DNA from: Methylobacter sp.
Lineage (GTDB): Bacteria > Pseudomonadota > Gammaproteobacteria > Methylococcales > Methylomonadaceae
Reading direction: 5' to 3'
Length of the DNA: 38,148 nt
Assembly (NCBI GenBank): GCA_026399025.1
Contig: JAPLRU010000041.1
Location: 1-38,148, forward strand
Positions 25,775-34,909 of this stretch are shown piece by piece. The position numbers were made by a program, and so were the translations under genes. Every line of letters begins with the position of its first letter. Within the stretch, counting starts at the first letter, position 1. The notes beneath the pieces were generated by a model. The model made no database searches. It was given only the letters and a program-made list of their open reading frames with translations, and was not told the DNA's origin.

Positions 25775-27103
25775 ATGCCACTTAATTCAATAGACGAAAC
25801 ATCTTCATTTTCCAGCTTATCGCTAGCTAAACAACTATTGTCAGCAGTTGAGAAAATGGGCTTTGAGCAGCCCACTCCGGTACAACTACGCGCCATTCCC
25901 CTTATTCTCAAACACCAGGACCTACTGGTCAGCGCCGAAACCGGCAGCGGCAAAACTGCCGCATTTTTGTTGCCGGCACTGCATCAACTACTCACCCTTC
26001 CCTCAGGAAGATCAGGCACACGCGTATTGATATTGACGCCGACCCGCGAACTGGCTCAGCAAATTTTTAAGCAATGCCGGCAATTGGCTGAATTCACCGA
26101 TCTTAGAACCGGCTTGATTACCGGTGGTGATGATTTTAGGCTACAGCAAAATATGCTGCGCAGAAACACCGAAATCGTTATTGCCACGCCCGGCAGATTA
26201 CTGGAACTGATGGATCAAGAGATACCGAACTTTAGTAACCTGGAACTACTGATACTGGACGAAGCCGACCGTATGCTGGATATGGGCTTTAGCGAGGATG
26301 TATTAACGATAGTCAATAGCTGTAATGCCGGGCGGCAAACCCTATTATTTTCCGCCACCCTGACCCATTTCGGCGTGATCAAAATGGCTGATAAGGTATT
26401 GAAAGACCATGAAATCGTGGCTTTAAATACGCTGTACGACGGACATCGTAATATTGAACAGCAAATTGTATTAGCCGACGACAATGATCATAAACAAAAG
26501 CTATTGGCTTGGTTGCTGCAAAATGAAACCTATGATAAAGCGCTAATTTTTACTAACAGTCGACTTCAGGCAGATGCTCTTCGCGGACCGCTTCGGGGGC
26601 AAAAACTCCGCGTCGGCGTACTGCATGGTGAAATGGATCAAAAAGATCGCAATCGAATGATGGAGCTATTCCGTGAAGGTTCGGTGAATATTATGATTGC
26701 GACCGATCTTGCCGCCCGAGGCCTGGACATCAAGGGTATCAACCTGGTTATCAATTTCGATGTGCCGAGAAACGGCATAAATTATATTCATCGCATCGGT
26801 AGAACCGGACGCGTCGACGAATTGGGACTAACAATTGCTTTAGTGAAACACACTGAATGGAATTTAATGTCCGGCATTGAGCGCTTTTTAAAACAGAAAT
26901 TCAAACATCGCGCTATCAAAGAGCTGGAAGGCAAATATAAAGGCCCCAAAAAAACCAAGACATCAGGAAAAGCAACAGGCGGCAAGAAAAAAATAGAACC
27001 TAAAAAAGCTGTTGTCGAAAAAATCAAAATACGCGACAGAGACAAGAAAAATATCGGCAAAAGACGAGCGCCAACCAGCAAGCCAGAAACTAATCAGGCA
27101 TAA
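25775..27103 (+). CDS. DEAD-box RNA helicase (RhlE/SrmB type)
   Basis: The 442-residue protein has every motif of the family: Q motif GFEQPTPVQ, Walker A SAETGSGKT, PTRELAQQ, TPGRLLEL, DEAD in ILDEADRMLD, SAT in LFSATL, then RGLDIKGINLVINFD and HRIGRTGR. Such enzymes unwind short RNA duplexes in ribosome assembly or mRNA decay. The final 65 residues are rich in Lys (KGPKKTKTSGKATGGKKK), a basic RNA-binding tail resembling SrmB and RhlE. With rne in the same window a degradosome role is possible but not shown. A strong terminator follows at once. Confidence 0.9.
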   Translation: MPLNSIDETSSFSSLSLAKQLLSAVEKMGFEQPTPVQLRAIPLILKHQDLLVSAETGSGKTAAFLLPALHQLLTLPSGRSGTRVLILTPTRELAQQIFKQCRQLAEFTDLRTGLITGGDDFRLQQNMLRRNTEIVIATPGRLLELMDQEIPNFSNLELLILDEADRMLDMGFSEDVLTIVNSCNAGRQTLLFSATLTHFGVIKMADKVLKDHEIVALNTLYDGHRNIEQQIVLADDNDHKQKLLAWLLQNETYDKALIFTNSRLQADALRGPLRGQKLRVGVLHGEMDQKDRNRMMELFREGSVNIMIATDLAARGLDIKGINLVINFDVPRNGINYIHRIGRTGRVDELGLTIALVKHTEWNLMSGIERFLKQKFKHRAIKELEGKYKGPKKTKTSGKATGGKKKIEPKKAVVEKIKIRDRDKKNIGKRRAPTSKPETNQA

Positions 27104-27108
27104 AAAAG

Positions 27109-27152
27109 GCCCCATCCGCAATCTGCCTTTGCGGATGGGGCCTTTTTTTTGC
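27109..27152. terminator. Strong bidirectional terminator
   Basis: A 15-bp perfect stem (27109-27123 with 27131-27145; AGGCCCCATCCGCAA) encloses a seven-base loop. T-run 27145-27152 and A-run 27104-27109 give U-tails on both strands, ending the helicase gene and the opposing CheY-like gene. Confidence 0.92.
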
Positions 27153-27167
27153 AATCAAGTTAAGATA

Positions 27168-27557
27168 TTAAGAAAGCTTGCCTACAACTTGTTTGATCAA
27201 ATTATCAGGTTTAAAGGGCTTTACAATATAGGATGTTATTCCTGCGGTAATAGCTTCTTTTACTTTATCCCCTTCAGACGAGGAAGTCAGCATTATCCAC
27301 GGCGGCGTATCCAGTTTGGCATCTCCTTTTACCGCTTTAAATAAATCAAGGCCGCTCATGCCCGGCATGTTCCAATCGCATACCACGATATTAATCTTTA
27401 CCTTTCTCATCATCAGCAAAGCTTCTTCACCACCTGGCGCATCAAAAACATGGGTAAATCCGGCTTCCCGCAGAATAGCTTTGGTTAATGTACGCATTGA
27501 TGCTGCATCATCTACAATCAGAATCTTTTTCTGTAACAATTCTTGTGATATTTCCAT
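27168..27557 (-). CDS. Single-domain CheY-like response regulator
   Basis: The 129-residue protein is only a receiver domain: D16/D17 acidic pair, phospho-acceptor D61 in CDWNMPGMSGLDL, T91 and K113 in VKPF. The CDWNMPGMSGL motif is close to chemotaxis CheY proteins, but no chemotaxis or flagellar gene is nearby. It likely relays signal from a kinase elsewhere by protein contact. The gene is monocistronic. Confidence 0.88.
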   Translation of the reverse strand: MEISQELLQKKILIVDDAASMRTLTKAILREAGFTHVFDAPGGEEALLMMRKVKINIVVCDWNMPGMSGLDLFKAVKGDAKLDTPPWIMLTSSSEGDKVKEAITAGITSYIVKPFKPDNLIKQVVGKLS

Positions 27558-27665
27558 TCTTGTTCCAACTTATACTTATTATGAGCACTACAATACTTAA
27601 TTAAAACATTTTACAAGAACTCTAGGTATCCGACAAATACATTGTGAAAAATAGTACAAAGTAGT

Positions 27666-27884
27666 TCACAGTTTCCGGAAAAAGAGATTAATGATTAACG
27701 TTAAGATAAGACTAACGACAATCATAGAGGTAAGCGGTATAAACACAAACCGTTTTTCATCCTCAATGCGTATATCACCGGGCAATTTGCCGAACCAGCT
27801 AACCAACCAAGGGGTGAAATTAATAACAAGCCCGACAATCATCAAAATGACGCCAATAACCGCCAGTAATTTTCCGAATGCCAT
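27666..27884 (-). CDS. DUF2905-type small membrane protein
   Basis: The 72-residue protein has two transmembrane helices (about 5-27 and 49-69) joined by a loop with GKLPGDIRIEDEKRFVFIPLTSM, the signature of the DUF2905 family of unknown function. I chose the ATG at 27884 because AGGA lies about ten bases before it; the frame is open to 27995, but that part does not look like coding sequence. Confidence 0.75.
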   Translation of the reverse strand: MAFGKLLAVIGVILMIVGLVINFTPWLVSWFGKLPGDIRIEDEKRFVFIPLTSMIVVSLILTLIINLFFRKL

Positions 27885-28031
27885 TTTTGCAATCCTCATT
27901 TTCAGAGTGAATGTACAAACATTCTGCACAGCTAACAAGAAAAATCCCGTTAAGGTAAAATAACACACATCCTCTCGCCGTCGCCAGCAAAACAATCGGT
28001 TCTATCGAAGAACCTTATCGGAATATATTAC

Positions 28032-29630
28032 ATGTTGAGAATCACCGAACTTAAACTTCCGCTCAATCACCCGCAAGACGCGCTCAAAATCGCCATAATT
28101 GACCGACTTGGTGTTAATGCAACAGAATTCAGCACATATACTGTCTTCCGGCAAGGGTTTGATGCGCGAAAACGCAATGAAATTTTGCTTGTTTATACTC
28201 TCGATGTTGAAGTCGCCAACGAACAAGCGATTCTTAACCGCCTGCAAAACGACCCGCACATTTCTTTAACGCCTGACACTAGTTATCATTTTGTAAGCCA
28301 AGCGCCAACAAACTTGGCGCTCCGCCCTATCGTCATCGGTACGGGGCCATGCGGGCTATTTGCCGGCTTAATCCTTGCGCAAATGGGTTTTCGACCGATT
28401 ATCCTAGAGCGAGGAAAAGAAGTACGGGAACGCACCAAAGACACTTTCGGCCTTTGGCGCAAAGGCCTGTTCAACCCTGAATCCAACGTGCAGTTTGGCG
28501 AAGGCGGCGCCGGAACTTTTTCCGACGGCAAACTACACACGCAAATCAAAGATCCTAATCACTATGGGCGCAAAGTGCTCACTGAATTTGTCAAAGCCGG
28601 CGCGCCCCCCGAAATCCTCTACCTCAGCAAACCTCATATCGGCACCTTCAGGCTGGTCACCGTGGTCGAACAAATACGCGCGACTATCGAGTCATTGGGC
28701 GGCGAAATCCGCTTCCAAAGCCGGGTTGACGACATTCTTATCGATAATGAACAAATACGCGGCGTAGTCCTCGCCGGCGGCGAAACAATTAACACGAATC
28801 ATGTACTGCTGGCGGTCGGACATAGCGCCCGCGATACTTTTAAAATGCTCTATCAACGAGGCGTTTATATTGAAGCCAAACCGTTTTCCATCGGTTTTCG
28901 CATAGAGCATCCGCAGTCGCTGATCGATACTTGCAGATGGGGCAGTAATGCCGGCCATCCGTTACTGGGTGCTGCCGACTACAAACTGGTGCATCATTGC
29001 AACAATGGGCGTTCCGTGTACAGCTTTTGCATGTGTCCCGGAGGTACCGTCGTGGCGGCCACCTCCGAGGCGGGGCATGTGGTCACCAACGGTATGAGCC
29101 AATACTCGCGCAACGAGCGTAACGCCAACAGCGGCATTGTCGTCGGCATCACTCCCGAGGATTATCCCGGACATCCTTTGGCAGGCATCGACTTTCAACG
29201 TCGCCTGGAAGCAAGCGCATTTAAACTGGGCGGTGAAACCTATGCCGCACCGGGACAACTGGTCGGTGACTTTCTCGGTCAACGCCCCTCCACGACTTTG
29301 GGCACAGTGCAACCTTCCTACACACCGGGCGTTCATTTATGCGATCTGAGTTCAGCTTTGCCGGATTACGCCATCACTGCGATACGCGAAGCCATCCCCG
29401 CTTTCGATAAAAAAATAAAGGGCTTTGCAATGAACGATGCGCTATTAACGGGCGTCGAAACCCGCACCTCATCGCCTATTCGTATCAAACGCAACGAGCA
29501 TTATCAAAGCCTGAATATCAAAGGACTGTATCCGGCAGGAGAAGGCGCCGGCTATGCGGGCGGAATTCTTTCTGCGGCAGTGGACGGTATTAAAGTTGCC
29601 GAGGCTTTAGCTTTGGCTATGAGCCAATAA
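28032..29630 (+). CDS. FAD-dependent dehydrogenase/oxidoreductase (COG2509-like)
   Basis: The 532-residue protein starts with a small alpha/beta domain (about 1-90). A Rossmann FAD-binding motif VIGTGPCGLFAGLILAQMG (G103, G105, G108) follows, then ERGKEVRERTKDTFGLW and the segment FGEGGAGTFSDGKLHT, typical of a family of uncharacterised flavoproteins annotated as NAD(FAD)-utilising dehydrogenases. The C-terminus LYPAGEGAGYAGGILSAAVDGIKVAE closes the FAD site. No substrate is known. It converges with arsM. Confidence 0.85.
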   Translation: MLRITELKLPLNHPQDALKIAIIDRLGVNATEFSTYTVFRQGFDARKRNEILLVYTLDVEVANEQAILNRLQNDPHISLTPDTSYHFVSQAPTNLALRPIVIGTGPCGLFAGLILAQMGFRPIILERGKEVRERTKDTFGLWRKGLFNPESNVQFGEGGAGTFSDGKLHTQIKDPNHYGRKVLTEFVKAGAPPEILYLSKPHIGTFRLVTVVEQIRATIESLGGEIRFQSRVDDILIDNEQIRGVVLAGGETINTNHVLLAVGHSARDTFKMLYQRGVYIEAKPFSIGFRIEHPQSLIDTCRWGSNAGHPLLGAADYKLVHHCNNGRSVYSFCMCPGGTVVAATSEAGHVVTNGMSQYSRNERNANSGIVVGITPEDYPGHPLAGIDFQRRLEASAFKLGGETYAAPGQLVGDFLGQRPSTTLGTVQPSYTPGVHLCDLSSALPDYAITAIREAIPAFDKKIKGFAMNDALLTGVETRTSSPIRIKRNEHYQSLNIKGLYPAGEGAGYAGGILSAAVDGIKVAEALALAMSQ

Positions 29631-29730
29631 GAGCCCCCCATAATCCGGTACAATCAGTTTTTTCGTGCTTTTCGCGCCCCATTTTTTACGGGCCGGATTT
29701 TTGAAGAGCCATGCCTTCCCGAAAATCATC

Positions 29731-30846
29731 TTAACAGCAGCAAGCTCCACTATCCGAGTCATGCGCCGAGCCTTTAGTTTCGGCGACTGCTCTGACAGTA
29801 CCCGGTGCATGGCACCAATTTTTCGGCGTTATTTCCTGAGCAGGAGCAATACCGATAAACTGATCGGCATAAGCGGGACCGGTTAATAAATAATAGCTGC
29901 GCTCGCATACCGCTATCCGCTGACCACGCAAGAAAATATGACCTTCGTCATCATAAGTCTTGGCGAAAGGCCCTCGGTAAATCACCGCATGACCTTTATC
30001 CAGGCAAGGTTCGTCATGGGGTTTTTCGGCGGTAATCGTCACGGCACGAAACTCAATGCCTTCAACCACCTGCCAAGGCAGTGCCTCCCATTTGTCGAAA
30101 CTGACGGCGACAAAACCGGCGACAATAAAAGCCTGCAAAAACTCATGTTCCTGCACCGCCCCTGAAATACAGCCGCTCCATAACTTCTGATCGTCTTTTA
30201 AATGCTGCGGCACCGCTTCATCGCTGACAATATCGGAAATAGCGACACGTCCGCCGGGCTTGACCACTCGGAATATTTCCCGGATCAACTGACTCTTATC
30301 GCTGTCATGCACCAAATTCAATACGCAATTGGACACTACCAAATCCACGCTGTTGTCCTTAATTAAAGGTTGCTCCTTGCGCTGCCGTTCCTGCCAGGCC
30401 CGCAACGCAATCACATCTTCAGCGCGGCACACCGGATATTCGGCTAAATGCCGATTCATCGCGGCCAAATCCAGGGCTAAATCCTGAATCTGGCCTTTAA
30501 CAAATTCCACCCGATCCGAACCTAACTTTTCGGCCATCTCCGGCTGGTACTTTCTGGCCAGCGCGAGCATGTCGTCATTCATATCCACGCCGATGACCTT
30601 ACCTGATGCGCCTACCAATTGCGCCGCCATGTAGCAGATTTTGCCCGACCCCGACCCCAAATCCAGCACCACATCGCCGCTTTGCACATAACGGGACGGA
30701 TCGCCGCAGCCGTAATCTTTATCGATAATTTCTTGCGGCAACAATGCCAGCAAACTACGGTCATAATCGACGGGACAACATAAATCCGCTTGTATCGACT
30801 CCGCGCCTTGCGAATAGCGCTGTAAAACTCCGGTTTCTATAGTCAT
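29731..30846 (-). CDS. arsM: Arsenite S-adenosylmethionine methyltransferase
   Basis: ArsM methylates As(III) stepwise to methyl- and dimethyl-arsenicals. The 371-residue product has the SAM motif VLDLGSGSGK and the four cysteines expected of algal ArsM enzymes: C47, C71, C174 (VSNCVLN) and C226 (SGCISGA). The extra C-terminal domain of about 100 residues ends in a Cys cluster, GACCC, which may bind arsenic or pass it on. The long form beside a radical-SAM ArsS is the arrangement seen in arsenosugar-forming bacteria. GGGGAG precedes the ATG; arsS ends 40 bases upstream, so the two form an operon. Confidence 0.92.
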   Translation of the reverse strand: MTIETGVLQRYSQGAESIQADLCCPVDYDRSLLALLPQEIIDKDYGCGDPSRYVQSGDVVLDLGSGSGKICYMAAQLVGASGKVIGVDMNDDMLALARKYQPEMAEKLGSDRVEFVKGQIQDLALDLAAMNRHLAEYPVCRAEDVIALRAWQERQRKEQPLIKDNSVDLVVSNCVLNLVHDSDKSQLIREIFRVVKPGGRVAISDIVSDEAVPQHLKDDQKLWSGCISGAVQEHEFLQAFIVAGFVAVSFDKWEALPWQVVEGIEFRAVTITAEKPHDEPCLDKGHAVIYRGPFAKTYDDEGHIFLRGQRIAVCERSYYLLTGPAYADQFIGIAPAQEITPKNWCHAPGTVRAVAETKGSAHDSDSGACCC

Positions 30847-30886
30847 ATCATCTCCCCATGTTGAAAAAATTCACTCTTTGATAAAA

Positions 30887-31837
30887 TCAGCTGATTGCGC
30901 CGCCGCAACTACTGCCCTGCCCTGCCGTACAGCCATAACAATGCTGTAAAGTGGCGATAGGGTTTCCTGTTAATTCCGAGACCTGAGCCAGTTGTATTTT
31001 TTGCCGACAGCCTAAAGGAATGTTCAACATTTGATTGAAATCGCAATCATAAACAAAGCCTTGCCAATCGACACTCAAGGTGTTTTTACACATGACCTTA
31101 TCCAAATTGGGCGCATGAAAATTATCCTTAAGTAACTGTAGATAGTCATCAAACCGGCCGGTACTCAGCAAGACACTGCCAAAACGTTGCACGGGCAGAT
31201 TAACCATCGCAAACAAATGATTAAACACAATGCCGTAACGGGCCTGCAAATGCTGTTTGTAACTGTATTCAAGCCCCTGCTGTTCAGGCGGTAAAACCGC
31301 ACCTTGCGGGTTGAACACCAGGTTTAAGTGCAACCCGGTATCGGCGAGACCATAGCCCAACTTATTTAATCGTTGCAACGCTTTTATACTGGCGTCAAAC
31401 GTCCCTTTACCGCGCTGCTTATCGACGTTTTCTTGAACATAGCACGGCAATGAAGCAACGATTTCAACCTGATTGTCAGCTAAAAACCCGGCAATATCCT
31501 GAAAACCTTTTTCCAGTAAAACTACCAGATTACAGCGGTCGATGATTTTTAAACCACGCTCCGCCGCCTGCGTCACCAAATAGCGAAAATGCGGATTCAT
31601 TTCCGGCGCTCCGCCGGTTAAATCCAGTGTATGAATATCATGCTTGTCAATGAAAGCCAAAACGGCATCCATAGTCGCTTTAGTCATTGATTCAGTGCGC
31701 TTGGGCCCGGCATTGACATGGCAATGCGTACAACTCAAGTTACAAACATAACCCAAATTGACTTGTAAAATTTCCAACTTATTGCGGGTAATCGACGGAA
31801 AGTCAGAGCCTTTTAGATAAGGTAGCGAATCGATCAT
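30887..31837 (-). CDS. arsS: Arsenosugar biosynthesis radical SAM protein
   Basis: ArsS joins the 5'-deoxyadenosyl group of SAM to dimethylarsenite, giving the arsenosugar precursor. The 316-residue protein has the radical-SAM cluster C32-xxx-C36-xx-C39 (CNLSCTHC) and GGAPEMNPHF as the SAM-contact motif. The C-terminal DUF3641-type domain has more cysteines (CKNT, DCDFNQML, CYGCTAGQGSSCGG) for an auxiliary site. I start it at ATG 31837, with GGA nine bases upstream; the longer frame to 31888 adds 17 unlikely residues. It is the first gene of the arsS-arsM operon. No arsR, arsenate reductase or arsenite pump is in the window. Confidence 0.92.
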   Translation of the reverse strand: MIDSLPYLKGSDFPSITRNKLEILQVNLGYVCNLSCTHCHVNAGPKRTESMTKATMDAVLAFIDKHDIHTLDLTGGAPEMNPHFRYLVTQAAERGLKIIDRCNLVVLLEKGFQDIAGFLADNQVEIVASLPCYVQENVDKQRGKGTFDASIKALQRLNKLGYGLADTGLHLNLVFNPQGAVLPPEQQGLEYSYKQHLQARYGIVFNHLFAMVNLPVQRFGSVLLSTGRFDDYLQLLKDNFHAPNLDKVMCKNTLSVDWQGFVYDCDFNQMLNIPLGCRQKIQLAQVSELTGNPIATLQHCYGCTAGQGSSCGGAIS

Positions 31838-31897
31838 AATATAAAATCCAATATAATTATCTACAGCAACAAGCGATAACCGTTCCAAGCCAAATAA

Positions 31898-32011
31898 TCA
31901 CTTAGTAAAAATCCCCTGCCAGCCGCCTGAAATCAGCCGGGTAATAACCATCAGGATAAAAGGCAGCGATAAACCCGCCGGTGCGGCCAGATAGCGCGGC
32001 TGCCATATTAG
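31898..32011 (-). pseudogene. Possible remnant of a membrane-protein C-terminus
   Basis: Between arsS and the broken hydrolase, a minus-strand frame of 37 codons bounded by stops reads like a membrane protein end (RYLAAPAGLSLPFILMV, then ITRLISGGWQGIF). It has no start codon or ribosome site. I take it as decayed coding sequence left from a lost neighbour of the arsenic operon, but chance is not excluded. Confidence 0.25.
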
Positions 32012-32025
32012 TTATCCATGAAATA

Positions 32026-32388
32026 TTACAACGCCGGTTTGATATTCAGAAACGATGCGATTAATTGGTTAATCTGTTCGGCATGAGTGACGGGAGCGGC
32101 GTGACCGGCATCGGGTATAACTTCAATCTTGCCGTTCGCCGGCATTTGCGCCAACTCGCTGGAATGGCGCAAATCAATAATATCGTTTTCCCCGGTAATC
32201 ACAAGCGTTGGCGCTGCAATAGCCTTTAAATCGGAATGTTCAAGTTGGGGCGCTGTCCACCACAATTCTTTGATCTCCGCCGCCACTGCGGGATGTCTTT
32301 CACCCGCCCCCGACCACCGGCTACGCAGCCGATCGGTAATTCTGTTTGACGACTGAGTTTGAGCGATTTCAGGAATCAACAGCGACAT
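32026..32388 (-). pseudogene. Truncated alpha/beta hydrolase (C-terminal part)
   Basis: The 120-residue frame matches the last third of alpha/beta hydrolases: a cap remnant with WWTAPQLEHSDL, the strand IAAPTLVITGENDIID containing the catalytic acid, and IPDAGHAAPVTHAEQIN with the catalytic His. The N-terminal half, with the oxyanion hole and the GxSxG nucleophile, is missing; a stop codon lies six codons above the first Met, and no matching sequence fits in the 129 bases before the next gene. It is therefore probably non-functional. Confidence 0.75.
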
Positions 32389-32517
32389 CTGCGTTCCACT
32401 ATATTAGCCCCTGAGTTTTCACCTCAACTCTTAGGAATATTTCCTTTTATAAGCGTCTCTCTAGTGTCTGCACAAGGGTTTGGCTATGATGGAGAAACTA
32501 TCGGATTGGGGTGAATA

Positions 32518-34827
32518 ATGAAAAAAATTGCGTACACACTACTCGGGCTGGGCCTGACGGCCACCGGAGTAGTGTCGGCTAAAGATCAGCCACTGGATTT
32601 AGGCATTATCGACGTAGTCGGTGTTACGCCGTTACAAGGCACCGGCGTTGCCGCATCCAAAATACCGGCCAATATCCAAACCGTTTCTTCCGAACAGCTG
32701 GACAAAGCCCAAAGCACCACCTTGGCGGATTACATCAACCGCTATCTAGGCAGTGTACATATTAATGAAGCGCAAAATAACCCGCTACAGCCGGACATTT
32801 CTTATCGCGGTTTTGTCGCGTCACCGTTGTTGGGCTTGCCCCAAGGCTTATCGACTTATGTGAACGGCGTTCGCTTTAACGAGCCGTTCGGCGATACCGT
32901 TAATTGGGATTTGATTCCCAAAGGCGCGATTGATTCGATGGCTTTATATCCGGGCTCTAATCCGGTTTACGGCCTGAACAGTTTGGGCGGCGCCATATCG
33001 ATCAAGACCAAAACCGGTTTTTCAGCGCCCAAGCATGAGTTTGAAGCTTACGGCGGTTCTTGGGACAGGCAATCGGAGGAGCTAAGCAGCGGTTGGAATA
33101 ACGGCACCTGGGGCTACTTTATAGACCTGCATCACTTTAAGGAAGCCGGTTGGCGTGATTTCTCCCCGACCAAGGCCGATCAGGCCTTCGGCACCTTAAG
33201 CTGGCGCGGCGATAAAGGTTCTTTAGACCTGACCTTGGGCGGCAACGATAACAAAATGCGCGGTAACGGCGCCGCCCCTATTCAACTGCTCGAACAAAAC
33301 AGAGCGGCGGTATTTACGCATCCCGACCAGACCGTCACCCGCATGTTTTTTTCCGAATTGGCAGGCAGTTATGATCTGGCTGATGATATTGAACTCAGCG
33401 GCAATGCTTATTTTCGGCAGAATAGAGTCGGCACATTTAATGGCGATAACAGTAATTACGACAGCTGTGAAGATGATCCTACGCTGCTGTGCGATCAGGA
33501 TGGCACCCTTGTTAATGATATAAACGGCAACCAAATACTTGCCGATAATGCGGTTTTAGGCGCGACCAACAATACCAGTCAAACCCAAATGCGCAGCCGG
33601 GGCGGCACCTTGCAGACCGCATTCGCCCAAGACTTGTTCAAGCATAAAAACAACCTGACCGTAGGAACCGGCTATGATTATGCCGAAGCACATTTCGGCT
33701 CCGATACCGAATTGGGCTCATTGACCGACACCCGAGGCACCACACAAAGCGGCGTTTTTGTCGATGACTCCCGCGTTCGCTTGCATACCAACACCTCAAC
33801 GGCGGGCGTATTTCTGACCGACAGCTTTTCCATTACCGATGCGTTAACCGCAACCGTAGCCGGGCGCTATAACTATATCCACGTCAATATGGAAGATCGT
33901 TATATAAAAGATCCGTTAAAAACCCTGGACGGCTCGCACACCTTTGACCGGCTTAATCCCTCGGCCGGATTAACCTATCAAATCAGGGATAACCTGAATA
34001 TGTACGGCAGTTATAGCGAATCCACCCGCGCGCCGACACCGATGGAATTAAGCTGCGCCGATCCGACGGCGCCGTGCAAATTGCCTAATTCTTTCGTGTC
34101 CGATCCGCCTTTACAACAGGTCGTTGCCCTTACTTGGGAAGGCGGTTTCAGGGGCGATTTGGATGAACTGCTGGACAAAGGCGACTTAAAATGGAACTTG
34201 GGTTATTTCAACACCATTAACCACAACGATATTGTCTTTCGCCGCGATGCTTCCGGCGGCATTATCAGCCAGGGCTATTTCAGCAATGTCGGCAAGACCC
34301 GTCGCTACGGTATCGAAGCCGCGACCACCGTTAATTATCCGCAATTGTTCAGCCGGATTGACGATTGGCATTTTTCGACCAACTATACCTATTTGAACGC
34401 CCGCTTCCTGGATGGTTTCGATATTCAAAATCCGCTGGACCCAAGCCAAGCGATTCCCGTTGCCACCGGCGACAGAATCCCCGGCATTCCCGAGCATATT
34501 TATAAGGCCAATATCGGCGTCGATTTATGGCAACGCGTATCATTGGGTATTGACGGCATCTACAGCGGCAATAAATATTTCCGGGGCGACGAAGCCAATA
34601 CCACTAAGCCGCTGGCCGGTTATTGGGTATTTAATGCCAAAGCGGAATATAAAGTGACCAAGAATTTTGCGGTATTCGGCAAGGTCGATAATATTTTCGA
34701 CAAGAAATACAGCTCTTTTGGCGTTTATGGGCAGGCGAATGAAATATTACCGGGCTTTGACGACGGCCGTTTTGTGTCGCCCGGCGCGCCTAGAGCGGGT
34801 TGGATTGGACTGCGTTTGAGTCTGTGA
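32518..34827 (+). CDS. TonB-dependent outer-membrane receptor
   Basis: The 769-residue protein has a signal peptide (1-21, ending VVSA), a TonB-box-like LGIIDVVG near 28-35, a plug domain (about 45-165: PANIQTVSSEQLDKAQSTTL, SYRGFVASPLLGLPQGL, GSNPVYGLNSLGGAISI) and a 22-strand-type barrel ending in the aromatic-hydrophobic IGLRLSL. It resembles the Fe(3+)-dicitrate (FecA/CirA-like) group of receptors in general layout; the ligand cannot be read from sequence. A loop near residues 305-340 is rich in Asp and has two Cys (DSCEDDPTLLCDQD). GGGGTG precedes the ATG. No exbB, fec or sigma-factor genes adjoin it. It is divergent from the arsenic operon debris. Confidence 0.92.
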   Translation: MKKIAYTLLGLGLTATGVVSAKDQPLDLGIIDVVGVTPLQGTGVAASKIPANIQTVSSEQLDKAQSTTLADYINRYLGSVHINEAQNNPLQPDISYRGFVASPLLGLPQGLSTYVNGVRFNEPFGDTVNWDLIPKGAIDSMALYPGSNPVYGLNSLGGAISIKTKTGFSAPKHEFEAYGGSWDRQSEELSSGWNNGTWGYFIDLHHFKEAGWRDFSPTKADQAFGTLSWRGDKGSLDLTLGGNDNKMRGNGAAPIQLLEQNRAAVFTHPDQTVTRMFFSELAGSYDLADDIELSGNAYFRQNRVGTFNGDNSNYDSCEDDPTLLCDQDGTLVNDINGNQILADNAVLGATNNTSQTQMRSRGGTLQTAFAQDLFKHKNNLTVGTGYDYAEAHFGSDTELGSLTDTRGTTQSGVFVDDSRVRLHTNTSTAGVFLTDSFSITDALTATVAGRYNYIHVNMEDRYIKDPLKTLDGSHTFDRLNPSAGLTYQIRDNLNMYGSYSESTRAPTPMELSCADPTAPCKLPNSFVSDPPLQQVVALTWEGGFRGDLDELLDKGDLKWNLGYFNTINHNDIVFRRDASGGIISQGYFSNVGKTRRYGIEAATTVNYPQLFSRIDDWHFSTNYTYLNARFLDGFDIQNPLDPSQAIPVATGDRIPGIPEHIYKANIGVDLWQRVSLGIDGIYSGNKYFRGDEANTTKPLAGYWVFNAKAEYKVTKNFAVFGKVDNIFDKKYSSFGVYGQANEILPGFDDGRFVSPGAPRAGWIGLRLSL

Positions 34828-34909
34828 TTAAGGTCAGGTTAAATTGATTATCAGCTAAAACTCAGCTAATTAAAACCGACGGCACTGACCCTATCGGTTC
34901 TCAGCCGTT

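Noticed and set aside
29607-29810. A minus-strand ORF overlapping the 3' ends of the FAD oxidoreductase and arsM
   Set aside because: It overlaps coding sequence of two solid genes and has no ribosome site; the bases between the genes look like plain intergenic DNA.
32389-32517. Possible riboswitch (cobalamin type) before the TonB-dependent receptor
   Set aside because: Only about 130 bases are available and I see no conserved box or fold; it appears to be an ordinary promoter region.
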